A stretch of 64,000 nucleotides of DNA from Ditylenchus dipsaci (Eukaryota > Nematoda > Chromadorea > Rhabditida > Anguinidae): NCBI GenBank assembly GCA_004194705.1, contig SADC01000269.1, forward strand, positions 1 through 64,000, written 5' to 3'. The notes below the pieces were generated by a model that saw only the letters and a list, made by a program, of their open reading frames with translations, had not been told where the DNA came from and did no database searches. Within the stretch, counting starts at the first letter, position 1. Each line of letters opens with the position of its first letter. Made by a program: the position numbers and the translations under genes. Positions 34,620-44,871 of this stretch are shown in pieces.

Positions 34620-35084
34620 CTGAAAAATTAATATTTATTCAAAATTAATAACTAACCTTTGTGATTTAAAATTGTATAGGGAGTCGGTTTGTTAGTACCG
34701 CAATTTAAATTCCACCCATCCGGAGCGAAAAACCTTGGGTAGGTATTTCTCGGGTATGTAGTTATATACCCAGATGGCCTAAAAATAAAACAGCCCAAAT
34801 CAAAAACAAACCACTGTTCCTTATCTAAAATGGCCTGACGAAACCAAAAATTATGCCTATGACTACTTTGCCTTTCACTCAGAGCTATCTATGACTCTAT
34901 GCTTATGACGTTTGAATCACTGCTGCAAATTCAACATTCAACTAAAATTTTTGTCTACTTTCGTTGGTTGGCGAATATGTTGGCGAAATATATGCAGCGG
35001 AATATAAGACTATAACCATAGAGGCAGAGACATAGCTGCCTTGTCTCGCGAGACAGATGGACTCGCGAGACAATTTTGTTTTTT
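34620..35084. other. No gene recognised
   Basis: AT-rich spacer; a short gtctcgcgaga palindrome lies near 35042-35070. Confidence 0.4.
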
Positions 35085-35330
35085 GCTTAAAGGACCCTGT
35101 CTCTTCCTGATCAATGGTCCCGCGCCAATTCAAAAAATTTTCCCTGATCATTGAAGTTCTGTACGGATTTTTTAACTTGATTTATAACACAACTATACCT
35201 AAAATTAAATTCTAGGCCTTGTTTTGTTGGAAACCAAGTTGAAAAATACGAACAGAACTTCAATGATTAGGGAAAATTTCATGAATTGCGCGCGAGACCA
35301 TTGATCAGGAAGAGCCAGGGTCCTTTAAGT
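35085..35330. mobile_element. Foldback MITE shared with 6180-6385
   Basis: Ends aaaggaccctg and cagggtccttt. Arms of about 95 nt contain cttcctgatcaatggtc and its inverse, around a roughly 60-nt centre. Confidence 0.75.
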
Positions 35331-35392
35331 GCTTAATCAGTTGATTTTTTGGTTGGTGTGTGGTTGTTGGTCGTGTTTATAATATCTTTCTA

Positions 35393-35550
35393 CAGTCAAG
35401 TCTCGATATAAGATACACCCTCGGTACTGGACCAAGTGTATCTTGTATCGAGGTGTACCTTATATAGAGACTAATTTAAGGAGGTTATTCAACTTGGGAC
35501 GGACCCAGGTGTATCTTATATCGGGGGTATCTTTTATCGAGAGTTGACTG
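35393..35550. mobile_element. pogo/Tigger-like MITE
   Basis: Ends CAGTCAAGTCTCGATATAAG and CTTTTATCGAGAGTTGACTG, flanked by TA (35391-35392, 35551-35552). Subrepeats are gtatcttatatcg. Confidence 0.85.
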
Positions 35551-35589
35551 TATATCATTCTCGCCTTCTTCGTGTATATTTTCGATATA

Positions 35590-35745
35590 CCTTATTTTCT
35601 CTATTAACGCACCCGGGTTCATTATTTTTCAACCCTTCAAAATGTTGAAATTGTATATCAAAAATGGCCCTAACTCTGAAATCTTAGTCAAAAATCGAGG
35701 GGCGGTTCATTATTAGAGAGGGGTTCCTTAATAGAGAAAATACGG
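35590..35745. mobile_element. MITE, CCGTATTTTCTCTATTAA family
   Basis: Ends CCTTATTTTCTCTATTAACG and TTAATAGAGAAAATACGG, flanked by TA. Confidence 0.8.
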
Positions 35746-35929
35746 TAATTACTTTGTTTTCATTCGAAATTGTCGCAATGCAGCTATTTCCACACACCAG
35801 GCCTAAAAATAAAAAAAGGTCTAGAAATTACCAAATTTTGACCGGCGACAAACTGCACTCGAATTTTCCAGAAACACGAATCAACCCAAATCATCTAAAA
35901 GCACCTTATGCTCCCTGAACCTCGTTAAG

Positions 35930-36146
35930 CACCTAGTGACCAGGACATGAATCGAGGTCCTCTACTCGGGACTGATTGCACCCAGAGGGGTTCGAACCAG
36001 CAACCTTGGTGATGATTATGTGGATCTCTACACCACTTGAACACTCAAAATTATAATAAAAATAAGGTATCCGCCCAGGTGGATTCGAACCAGCAACCTC
36101 TATATCACCCTTAGTATCGCTCAGAACTTTATCCAGAGTGACCAAA
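35930..36146 (-). repeat. Dimeric tRNA-like SINE
   Basis: On the minus strand two tRNA-like modules follow each other. The first ends gaggttgctggttcgaatcc and acctgggcg, then a linker ttatttttattataattttg. The second has an A-box-like tggtgtagaga, a B box ctggttcgaacccc and ctgggtgcaatcag, then a tail cctcgattcatgtcctgg. The same two-module order recurs on the plus strand at 54412-54630, and a partial copy lies at 52875-52950. Each abuts an arm of the palindromic MITE family. Confidence 0.65.
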
Positions 36147-36300
36147 CCAACTGGTCGTCCACTTGGATCAATGTTTTTTTTTACGTTTTCGGGTCTTAAA
36201 AGAATTATTCTGTACTAATTTGAGCATGCTGAAAATGGTTTGACAGTATAATCACGTTTTATCGAGAAATTTTTGAGTTATTATAAAATTCTTGACTTAT
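36147..36300. repeat. Half copy of the palindromic MITE
   Basis: One arm only: accaaaccaactggtcgtc...gagcatgctgaaaatggtttg, then tcttgacttata. Confidence 0.6.
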
Positions 36301-38445
36301 AGTGAACTCTCCAATAACGTCTCTCTGATTAACGTCCCTCTCCCATTAACGTCTCTCTGATTAACGTCCCTCTCCCATTAACGTCTCTTCATAGTTGATC
36401 CCATCCTTGTGAACGACCCTCCACATAACTTCTTTTGATTTTTTTCAAAAAAATTGGAATTGAATTTGGTAATATGGTTTAAGTCCGGCCTAACTTAAGT
36501 CCAGTTTAAGTCCGGCCCAACTTATGCTAGCATACCCTCTGCATAAGCAAAAACCAAACCAACAACATGGAGGAGTGACAAAAAAATAGAGGAGATTTCA
36601 AAGCCCTCACCTAGCTGTTATGTAATGTAATGAACCAATAAAAAATTTGCTTTGTTTGTTCTGTGCTGTAAAATAAAATAATCTCCGTGTTTTTTTGAGC
36701 ATCCTATATGTCGAAATTTCTTCAAAATCAAAAATTTGATAAAGGAAGTAACTTCTAACCGACTGTTTTCGACAATAAATTACACCAAAAAAGAGTGGTT
36801 TACAACTTTTCCAATTTATTAAAATGGGAAAAACTGTCATGCGCCGATTAAAATCGGATGTTGGTTTGCTCTGGATGGTCATCTTTGATGAGGGAGAAAA
36901 CCCTCCTTTTTGTCAACAACACTTTCCCCAAAAACAATGAAGTATGAGAGAACTTGTTTTTTTCACAAGTTTTTCTCCCCTCTTTTACTAAATTGCGCAA
37001 AAATTAGTTAAATTCAATTTTTTTTTTCTTCCATCAGTTCAAAAGACAACCAACAAGTTTGAGGGAGAAGGAACAGTCAAGTGGACACCGAAATTGATAC
37101 AAAAAAGCAATTTGGGCTCCATACTCAAGCGGTGCTAACAACAACACCACAAACAAATATAATAACAAGAAGAAGAAGAAGCAGACAACAACATAACAAA
37201 TGTTTGCTCCTGCAGCATACAAATTATCGTCTTTTGCAACACCACGAAATTTTGCTATTACAGTCGAGTTTAAATTTACCGCAACTTCAAGCTAATTTTT
37301 ACCATTGGTCGGATTTTCGATGTACCACCATTTATGCTGCACCCCTCATTTTAAAGCATTTTTCTCGGTGGTCTATTTTCCTGACAATTGACCGTGTTGG
37401 TAACCCATCATGGGGCGAAAAATGCGTTTTGGTTAGAGTAGTCAAAATTGTTGAGCAGAATTTTTTTGAGCATATTCTAGCAGAATTAATATCAGTGTCT
37501 GTGAATCCGGTTATGGATATCTGCGTAATCTAACTTTTATACTAAACGATTTAAGTACAGAATCTTCCCTGGCCCAAAAATGGCCGAAATGGTATCCTAA
37601 GGCTTTTTGGGATCTAAAATTGACAAAAACACGGAAAATTAGAACGTTGTAAAAGGCGCGAATTTGAAAAAAATTCCAAAAACCTCTAAACGCCTGATCA
37701 CACTGATATTAATTGAATAGGAATCATCAATTTGACAGGTAACAAATCAAAAAAACATAGGGAAATTTCTTTTCGAAAATTCCGCCTTCCCAAAAAAGAT
37801 TCAACAGGAAATATATACGACATAAAAAGAAATTTTCAGTATATATTCTAAAAACCAAGGTTTTTGCTTGGTCCCCGTGTGGTTTGGTCCTGGTCTGTGA
37901 ATGGTCTCTGGATAGGGAAAGCCTAAACCACTCAGCGAATGCTGAAAAAAAGGAAAAAAAGCAGATACCTACGGCTTGTGGCATAGCCAGGGGCAGGAGG
38001 AGGCCTTTAGAAAATCATAATTTTTCGTGTTTTTGTCAGAACTTTTCTCATTTTTCGAATAGCAGAAATCAACTGAATAATAAATTTTATTTTAGCACAA
38101 AAGATATTACCTTAAATTTCTGCTTTCCCAATCGGATTTTTGTTTTGAAAGAATTTTGCAAAATATAATACTGATTTCTTCAGGATTTTACAAATTTTGT
38201 CCTTACTGGTGCCCCTGTCAGATTTTTCTTAAAGCAGTATAAGTAAAATGGACTAAAAAATTTTGGTGCCCCCCCCCTTCCGTCAGAAATTTCTGGCTAC
38301 GCCTCTTTCTACGACCAAAGCAACAAAGAATGACGTATACGGACGAAGTCACGTTGACCAAAAGGGTAGCAAGCCAAAATAGTTGGTTTTGACAAAAAAT
38401 TAGTAATTTCTATTAAAAATAAGCATTTCGCAGCCAACTTTAGTT
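36300..38445. other. No gene recognised; short repeats and simple sequence
   Basis: 36300-36400 has four copies of ttaacgtctctctga/ccctctcccat wording. A plus-strand open frame of 150 codons (37081-37533) is Gln/Leu/Arg-rich in its first half and resembles no family I know; without splice or codon evidence I do not call it. The rest is AT-rich. Confidence 0.4.
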
Positions 38446-41400
38446 CACAGTGTTTCAAAATTCGAATTTTAGTATGTTAGGAAAATTTGGCGCCAAATAA
38501 AAAAATGGCAAAATTTTCAAAAATGGTCGATTTCAGACTATTTTTATTTGTGTTTCTCATCGATTTTTTTTCTCTTTTGCCTTTGCATATTTATAGCCAG
38601 AATATTCCTTACACTAAGGGCTTTCGAATGAGCCATCACTTGCCTATAAAACATGCAAAATTTGAAAGCTATAATTGATTTCTGTGAAAATTTCCAAGAA
38701 TTTTTTTTCATCTAGTTGACTAGATTGAGATTCTAGCACTATTTTTTGTCGAGGTTTCCTGAAACGCAACTGGAGGCTTGATAGAGGAGTGAATTTGCTG
38801 CATTTTGGTACTAAGGACGTATACAAAAAATGCAAATTTCAGGTGTTTTATGCAAAAGTTAGATGGAAAACACAAAAACCCCTATTTTTACTCGGAAAAA
38901 TGCCACTTGTTTGCTTCAAGTGGTCTCTAGTTTCTAAAATAACATCATCACAAAATTCGGCTCAACTTTTCGAGTAGTTTAATGTATGAGCTACGTTTTG
39001 GTATATAAGTTGTACGTAAAACTCCGTGGTTTTGCACTTTTTTTCCGTCGTTTATGTTGTCCAACATTTTTTGTATTTTCAGGTGATTCAATGGTGCAGA
39101 CGAGACGTGCTACTGTGGTACGAAAAGAGCTAACAACAAAGAAACCTGTCACTCTGAGAACTGTGGAAGCAACAATGGCTGCTGTGGAAGCGAAGAGAGC
39201 AAGAAAAATCTCAAAGGAAATAGCTAGTTCCCGAGCAAAGGAAGCGACCAGAATACGTCTTTGTAAGCTGTTTTACCTTACTCTTTCGTAGTGGTTATAA
39301 GTCTTTTGTTTCAGCAAAACTGGCCAAAGGAAAAGCAAAGCAGTCAAAACACGCTCAAGATGATGTCGAAGCAAGGGCCCTTCTCTCAGCCAAGAGGAAG
39401 CAAGCAGCTGCAAGCAGGTGGAACAAGTCTAGTGCTAACAAGGATCAAAGAATCAAGGCTGTCGAAAAGACAAGTTTGTTGTTTTATTTACTGGCTGTTC
39501 GACGTTTATCTACGTAAATCTAAGTATCTTTTTTCAGCAAAAACTTTGCCAGTAAGAAAGAGCCAAAGCACTCAAGTTGACTTCAGCTCTCCAGTGATTG
39601 ATGAACTCCGGCATTCTTTGAAAATGAAGGATGATAAATACAGATGCCTTGAACAAAGGCTTACCAAGTCAGACAGGAAAAAAACTCAAACTGTAGGGCC
39701 TGTCACACAAATTTAATACTTTACGTAACTATTTAGTTGCCGCGTAAATCATTGCATGAAGTCAAAAGAAGTGCTTCCCTGCCAAGGATAAAAAAAATTG
39801 CGGAGCTTATTCTTGGGTCTAAGCGACAAACTCTGTCTTATGAAGAATTCCACCAAACGTCAGAGAGCGTGCGCCATGAACTTCACATCTTGTCACCAGA
39901 AAAGAAATCTAGTGAATCAGCAAAGCTTGCGCCTTTGGAGGATATCCGGCTTTGTATATCAATGTCAGGGAGGCAAAGAAGCCAACTGAAGTCAGAGCTT
40001 ATTAAGGTGAATAAAAAAGTTTTTTTATTAACATGCCTTTCACACTTGCGTACAGGTGAAAAAGGATATCTTCGCTCCTACCCATCAAGTTCGTCAACAT
40101 TTAGAGCAGATTTCGGCTGAGTTAGAACTTGAAAGTAGTATAAGCAACGGGAAGCAATTTACCTGGGTATCAAATGTCAAGATCATCCTTGAAAGAAGAT
40201 TAAGCCGATTGCATCAGTCAGGCAGCTTGGACTTTAGTGGACGATTCGGAGGCAATGTTTTCCTGTTCTTCGTAGCAGATAAAGGTGGAACAACTACCAA
40301 GTGTGCTATTGGAATCGGCAACGTGAAGCGTGCAAATTCCGCTGACAATTTGCTACTTATCTCTCTATTCGATGATAGTGATGATCATCAAAATTTGGAT
40401 AAGCTGAAGGACGTCCTTTTCAATCAATTACTATTTGAGTCAGTTCGTGTTGGCGGGGAAGAAAAGGCAGTCAAGTGGTATAACCTATTGGCACCGAAGT
40501 TTGTTAATTAATCCGTTTTGTCTTAGGTTTGCTACTGGAGACTTGAAAATTCTGAGCGCTCTGTACGGACATATGGGATCATCGTCTACATTCAGTTGCC
40601 TGTTATGCGAAGCACCCAAGAATTCATTCAAGGTTTTCATCAAATTTTCTAGGTAGTAAGAGTAAAAAAAAATTCAGGACAACAATATCTATCCAGCCAG
40701 AACTCTCTTCTCTATTGACCAAGGATTTTGTCGCTATCTTTACTTCTCCGATGCAGCTCTTAGTCGGAAGCGGACAGAACAGCTTGGCAAGAACAGTAAA
40801 TCTATATCAAAGCAGCCTATACTCAATGTACCAATTGCCCACATAGTGCCTCCATCGCTCCACATCGTCCAAGGGTTGGCTCAGAATACTGTAAATTTGA
40901 TGGAGGAAATGAATCCAGAGTTAGTTCCACAGTTGGAAATCGTGTACAGAAGCCTTGGAGCTGATAAGCAAAACTTCTATCAGACTTTTACAGGTGAGTA
41001 TTTGCAGGCTTCGAAATACATACTTACGATAATTCTAGGCAATCATATTCGAAAGCTTCTGACAGGTGAAGTCCATCAAAATCGCACGTATGTTGCCAGC
41101 TGGATTGATGCAGAGTGTTTTCTTCAAGCTGCTATCGCTACTAGGGAAATTCAGTCATATGCCAGAGCTTCATTTCTAGTTGAAGATGAAATCGATCACT
41201 TTGAAACCAAAACCAATCAGTTTTTTGAATGCATGAGGGTAGATTTTTTGTCAGAAAGTATGCTTATTTCATATTCTAAAATTTAGGAGAATTTCCACAG
41301 TCATCAGTATCTCCAAAAGGTCACTATTTGCGTTCACACGTAGGCAAATTTATGCGCCATCATGGATTTTGGGGACTTTTGTCAGAGCAGTCAATAGAAG

Positions 41401-41826
41401 CGTTGCACGCCAAAGTGAACAAGGATGAGAGAAGACTAGCCAGCCTCCGGAACCGGATAAAAATACAGAAAAAAATTGTTGAGAACTCTTATGTACGGAA
41501 TGTGTTAAATGATGGTATGGTAAGGTGTTTTGATGAAAATGTCAATCTAGAAGATTCAGATTTGTAATAAATCCTTCTTTTAACTCTTGAATTTGACTTT
41601 TTTGTGATGATTGCTTTCATTTGATACTGACCACGCAAAAAAGGTCACTTATATCAGGATTTGAAGATGTAACTGTATTGGGTTGGGTGTGATATTTCAC
41701 ACATTTGTCGGGAGTTTTCAATTTGATCCAAAAGAAACCAATAAATTCTGAAAAAGACTCTTTCAAAAATCTTGGCGTTTTGTCTAAAAATGAACCAAAT
41801 AGATTTTCGACTTTTGAAACACTGTG
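38446..41826 (+). mobile_element. DNA transposon with CACAGTG ends and intact-looking transposase
   Basis: The left end CACAGTGTTTCAAAA-TTCGAA matches the right end in reverse complement, CACAGTGTTTCAAAAGTCGAA. Subterminal gaaaatttggcgcc (left) and the inverse ggcgttttgtc/ttggcg (right) extend the inverted repeat weakly. Length 3381 bp. No target duplication is evident. About 640 nt of non-coding 5' sequence precede the transposase gene and are shared (38490-38960) with the element at 50744. CAC termini, and a 4-bp duplication on its relative, suggest the CMC (CACTA-Mirage-Chapaev) group, closest in style to Chapaev. That assignment is an inference from ends only. Confidence 0.75.
39091..41567 (+). 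CDS. DDE-like transposase, about nine exons, about 690 residues
   Basis: The start ATG lies 8 nt after a TATTTTCAG acceptor. Small introns include 39261-39314, 39471-39537, 39692-39736, 40007-40056, 40473-40525, 40633-40678 and 40996-41039. The N-terminus is basic and helical (KRKQAAASRWNKSSANKDQR). The likely catalytic triad is Asp in LFFVADKGGTTTK (near residue 325), Asp in FATGDLKILSALYGHMG (near 393) and Glu in GLLSEQSIEALHAK (near 635). A zinc-type block FSCLLCEAPK lies between the second Asp and a PPSLHIVQGL motif. The last exon joins best with a 29-nt intron (about 41258-41286) giving FPQSSVSPKGHYLRSH. No internal stop is needed with these joins, in contrast to every other transposase here. 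It could be active or recently active. Family not proven. Confidence 0.7.
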
Positions 41827-41829
41827 CCT

Positions 41830-42055
41830 CTACAGGCACGTTTCACAGAGCTAGAATGGTTTATAAAAACAGAACTTTCAGACCACTTAAGTTTGAAAAA
41901 ATCACCTCTCTCTAATTATAGACCCGGGTTTTTGATTAGAGAGAGTACGTGTAAGTGGTTAGGCACCTAGGCTGCAAACGTTAGCGCCTAATCAAACTTA
42001 AAATGAAGATTTCTGATGCTATATATGATGCCTAATATTATGGCATACCAATGTT
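41830..42055. other. No gene recognised
   Basis: Short spacer with a tctctctaattatagacc... pair near 41905-41955 that recalls a MITE end. Confidence 0.35.
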
Positions 42056-42059
42056 GTAA

Positions 42060-42790
42060 TTTTATATTTTAGTTGCTGATGGATACCGCCAGCGGGACAA
42101 AGAAGAACACGAAGAAGTATGCTTGAGAATCGACTGAACTCAGCTGAACGAATTGGAATCTCAACTGAAGACAGCATTCCGAAATGTTCGCTTGTGGGGC
42201 AGTAGCAATTGAGCATCGTCATCGGTGCACTAGCAAGGACTTTTCCTGCAGATCCGAAATGCTTTGGAATGCTCGGCCAGAAGTTGCAGCAGTACTAGCA
42301 AGTCAAACAGCTCGGTTTCCAACAACTATATGAATGCGAATGATGTCTTCTCGCTGCCCAAGATCTCTTATGCGGACAAGTCTACTCAGGTTTTTACATT
42401 TCTCTTACGATGTTCAATATATCTTTTTGCTAGTTTCAGTGTGGCGGCTGTGGCTGATGTGAATCCAGCGTTTGCAAGTTCAATGTTCTTCCATCCCTAT
42501 CGTCTCAAACCGAATCGGCAGATCAAGTGTATTCAATGCAGCAATACTTCCTCTTTTGGTGGACAGTGAGGGTGCCAATCATCCGGACCATTCTTCCAAA
42601 TCTCTTGTTCTGATATATTCCGTATGTGATTTAGGAAATAAACATTTGAGGGTTGTGGACCGAGACGCAGATGATCACCATATGATCTGTCGCTCTCAAT
42701 CTGGAAAGATCACCGTATTTTTTTCCTACTACCCCGCAATGCTGGAATACAGATGTATATCGAAAAAATCGAAATGCATCCAATAAAAGA
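42060..42790 (+). pseudogene. Unrecognised decayed gene with in-frame stops
   Basis: One frame reads like real protein through several stop codons: QRDKEEHEEVCLRID, stop, TQLNELESQLKTAFRNVRLW, GSSN, stop, ASSSVH, stop, QGLFLQIRNALECSARSCSS. After SYADKSTQ a 50-nt GTTTTT...TTTCAG intron leads to CGGCG, stop, CESSVCKFNV and QVYSMQQYFLFWWTVR. All stops are TGA or TAG, each one C-to-T change away from Arg or Gln codons. A following stretch encodes DLGNKHLRVVDRDADDH. I cannot name the protein. Confidence 0.45.
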
Positions 42791-42795
42791 TAAGA

Positions 42796-43171
42796 CAGTC
42801 GAACTGTTAGCTCACTGGGTCCGACACTTTTTTAGCTAGATTTTCAGAGCTTCTTTTAAATTCTGTTTTGTCCGGTCCCAAATATCGCAAGGATTCCAAT
42901 TTTACCAATCGTTTTGCAGAATCCAAAACTTTTTTTCTAAAAAAGCAAAACCTCGATTATTGGAACCCTACTTCTCAAATGGGTGCCCGTTTATCGAGGT
43001 TTTGCTTTTTCAGAGAAAAAAGTTTTTGAAAATAAAAAACGATCGGTAAAATCGAAATCCTTGCGGTATTTAAGATCGGACTGTCGAAACAGAATTTAAA
43101 AAAAGCTTTGAAAATCGAGCTAAAAAGTGTCGGATCCAGCGGGAGAATATGAGTTTATCAAGGTTCGACTG
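42796..43171. mobile_element. pogo/Tigger-like foldback MITE
   Basis: Ends CAGTCGAACTG and AAGGTTCGACTG, with TA on the right. Arms share ccgacac, gattccaattttaccaatc and aaaaagcaaaacctcgat with the copies at 553 and 60020. Confidence 0.8.
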
Positions 43172-43469
43172 TACTTTGAAATCATTGGAGCTTTGTTTGA
43201 CTTAAACTGAACACAAATTTAAGTTTTTAACCCTGTGTATTTCTGTTATTTAGAAAATATCAATTTGAAAATTTAATGTTAGAACCAATGATTGATTTGG
43301 ATGACACATTCACCTTTATTCATGCCTATTTTTTCTTAGAAGCTGTTAGCTTTGTTGTTGTTTTCAAATAAAAAGAATTTTCTTTTAAAAAACAGTTTTC
43401 CTTCCGTCTATTTTTATTTCGATCAAATTTTGTGTTTTTAAATATCTTACTAGTTGACAATATCAATAC

Positions 43470-43853
43470 TAGAGACAGAAACCGGGATTACCGGGATTTT
43501 GCATAAAATGCATTTTTGACCCACTTTTCAAGTAAAAGTGCTGACTAAAAATTTTAGGTCTGTATGCTACTTTTTATTCTCTATCGACTGGCTCTTTTAC
43601 TTTTTGCTTTTTATACGAAAATTTCGACCTCCGACCCTGAATCCCGGTATTGACAAACCGGGATCCGTTTCGTCAGTACCGGGATTCAAGGTCGGAGGTC
43701 GAAATTTTCGTATAAAAAGCAAAAAGTAAAAGAGCCAGTCGATAGAGGAAAAAAAGTAGCATATAGACCTAAATTTTTAGTCAGCACTTTCACTTGAAAA
43801 GTGGTCAAAAATGCGTTTTATGCAAAATCCCGGTAATCCCGGTTCTGTCTCTA
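43470..43853. mobile_element. hAT-like foldback MITE, 8-bp TSD
   Basis: Ends TAGAGACAGAA and TTCTGTCTCTA; arms of about 185 nt pair almost perfectly (cgaaaatttcgacctccga and inverse). The 8-bp duplication ATCAATAC lies at 43462-43469 and 43854-43861. An 8-bp duplication with a TAGAG-type end indicates hAT mobilisation. Confidence 0.9.
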
Positions 43854-43861
43854 ATCAATAC

Positions 43862-44300
43862 CATCCTGCTTAACTATTTTATGTTAGCAACGTTTTAAAA
43901 GTTATTAAAAAAAGTTTTTTTTAAATTTTGCCAAACTATGATAGCTAGTCTTTGCATTCTCAATATAAGATTTCTTTAATAATCAATGTACGATTTTATA
44001 TCAACAATTTTTTAATAAGTTGAAACAATTTTCAGTAATTCGAAGAAATTGTAGATCTAAGGAGTGGAATTGTTTTGACTAATTTTTTGAGCAAATTTTC
44101 ATGAATTTTGCGCAGAGTTATCACTCTAAAAGTTTTCTTTTAATTTTACCACTTTTTTAAATTCACCTAAAAATTACTTAAAGAAATTCTCAAAGAAGAA
44201 AAAAGAATCTCATAGAAAATCTCATAGAAATTATCGAAAAAATCAACAGAAGAACTAAGGCAAAAAAGCATCCTGATTCTACACTAGACCCAAAACTTTA
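43862..44300. other. No gene recognised
   Basis: AT-rich spacer with no repeat boundary or coding exon seen. Confidence 0.45.
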
Positions 44301-44308
44301 ATAGTGTA

Positions 44309-44521
44309 CCGTATTCATTTAATAGGCGGCCAGACGCCTTATTTTTGGATGTCTGAAAATTGGAAATTCGACATATTGAGTGGAAACCCAAAACCCAAAA
44401 AGCGTAATCGGTAGAGCCCAAAAGAGTTAAGAAGACGCAATAAATAGCTTGTCAGAATATTTATTCTGGGATAAGATGGGTCCTCAAAGTCGAGAGGGCC
44501 GCCTTATTAAAGGAAATACGG
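44309..44521. mobile_element. MITE, CCGTATTTCCTTTAATA family
   Basis: Ends CCGTATTCATTTAATAGGCGG and its inverse CCGCCTTATTAAAGGAAATACGG (18-nt core), flanked by TA. Confidence 0.8.
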
Positions 44522-44597
44522 TACGCTAAATTGAGGTGTATGTTAAATCGAGATCCAATGTAGTCAATTTAGCTGTAGTTTTTAAGGAAGTCACTCA

Positions 44598-44777
44598 CCG
44601 TATTTATTCTTATTGAGCACCAGTCTCTATTTGAACACCAGTCTTTATTAGAGCACCACCTCTTAGGGCCAAAATTAGTGGGTAGACTATGTTTTATTGA
44701 ATTTTTAACACGAAGTCGAAAATTTTTTTGGAGGTTGAAAAATATAGCACCATGGTGCTCTATTAGAACAAATACGG
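44598..44777. mobile_element. MITE, CCGTATTT family, upstream of the FYVE gene
   Basis: Ends CCGTATTTATTCTTATTGAG and CTCTATTAGAACAAATACGG; the flanks are CA and TG, not TA, so the site has mutated. It ends about 95 nt before the LST2 start. Confidence 0.7.
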
Positions 44778-44871
44778 TGTATACCGTTTTCTATTCACAA
44801 AGTCGCTTTTATTTATTTTGTTAATTTCGCAGAATTTTTTTTTTATCATATTATCAATTTCAGATTCACAG

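Noticed and set aside
37081..37533. 150-codon plus-strand frame as a gene
   Set aside because: Gln/Leu-rich low-complexity first half, no known motif, no splice or regulatory support.
38446..38474. Recombination signal sequence of a RAG-like transposon
   Set aside because: The heptamer matches but I see no nonamer at 12 or 23 nt, and the transposase motifs do not look like RAG1.
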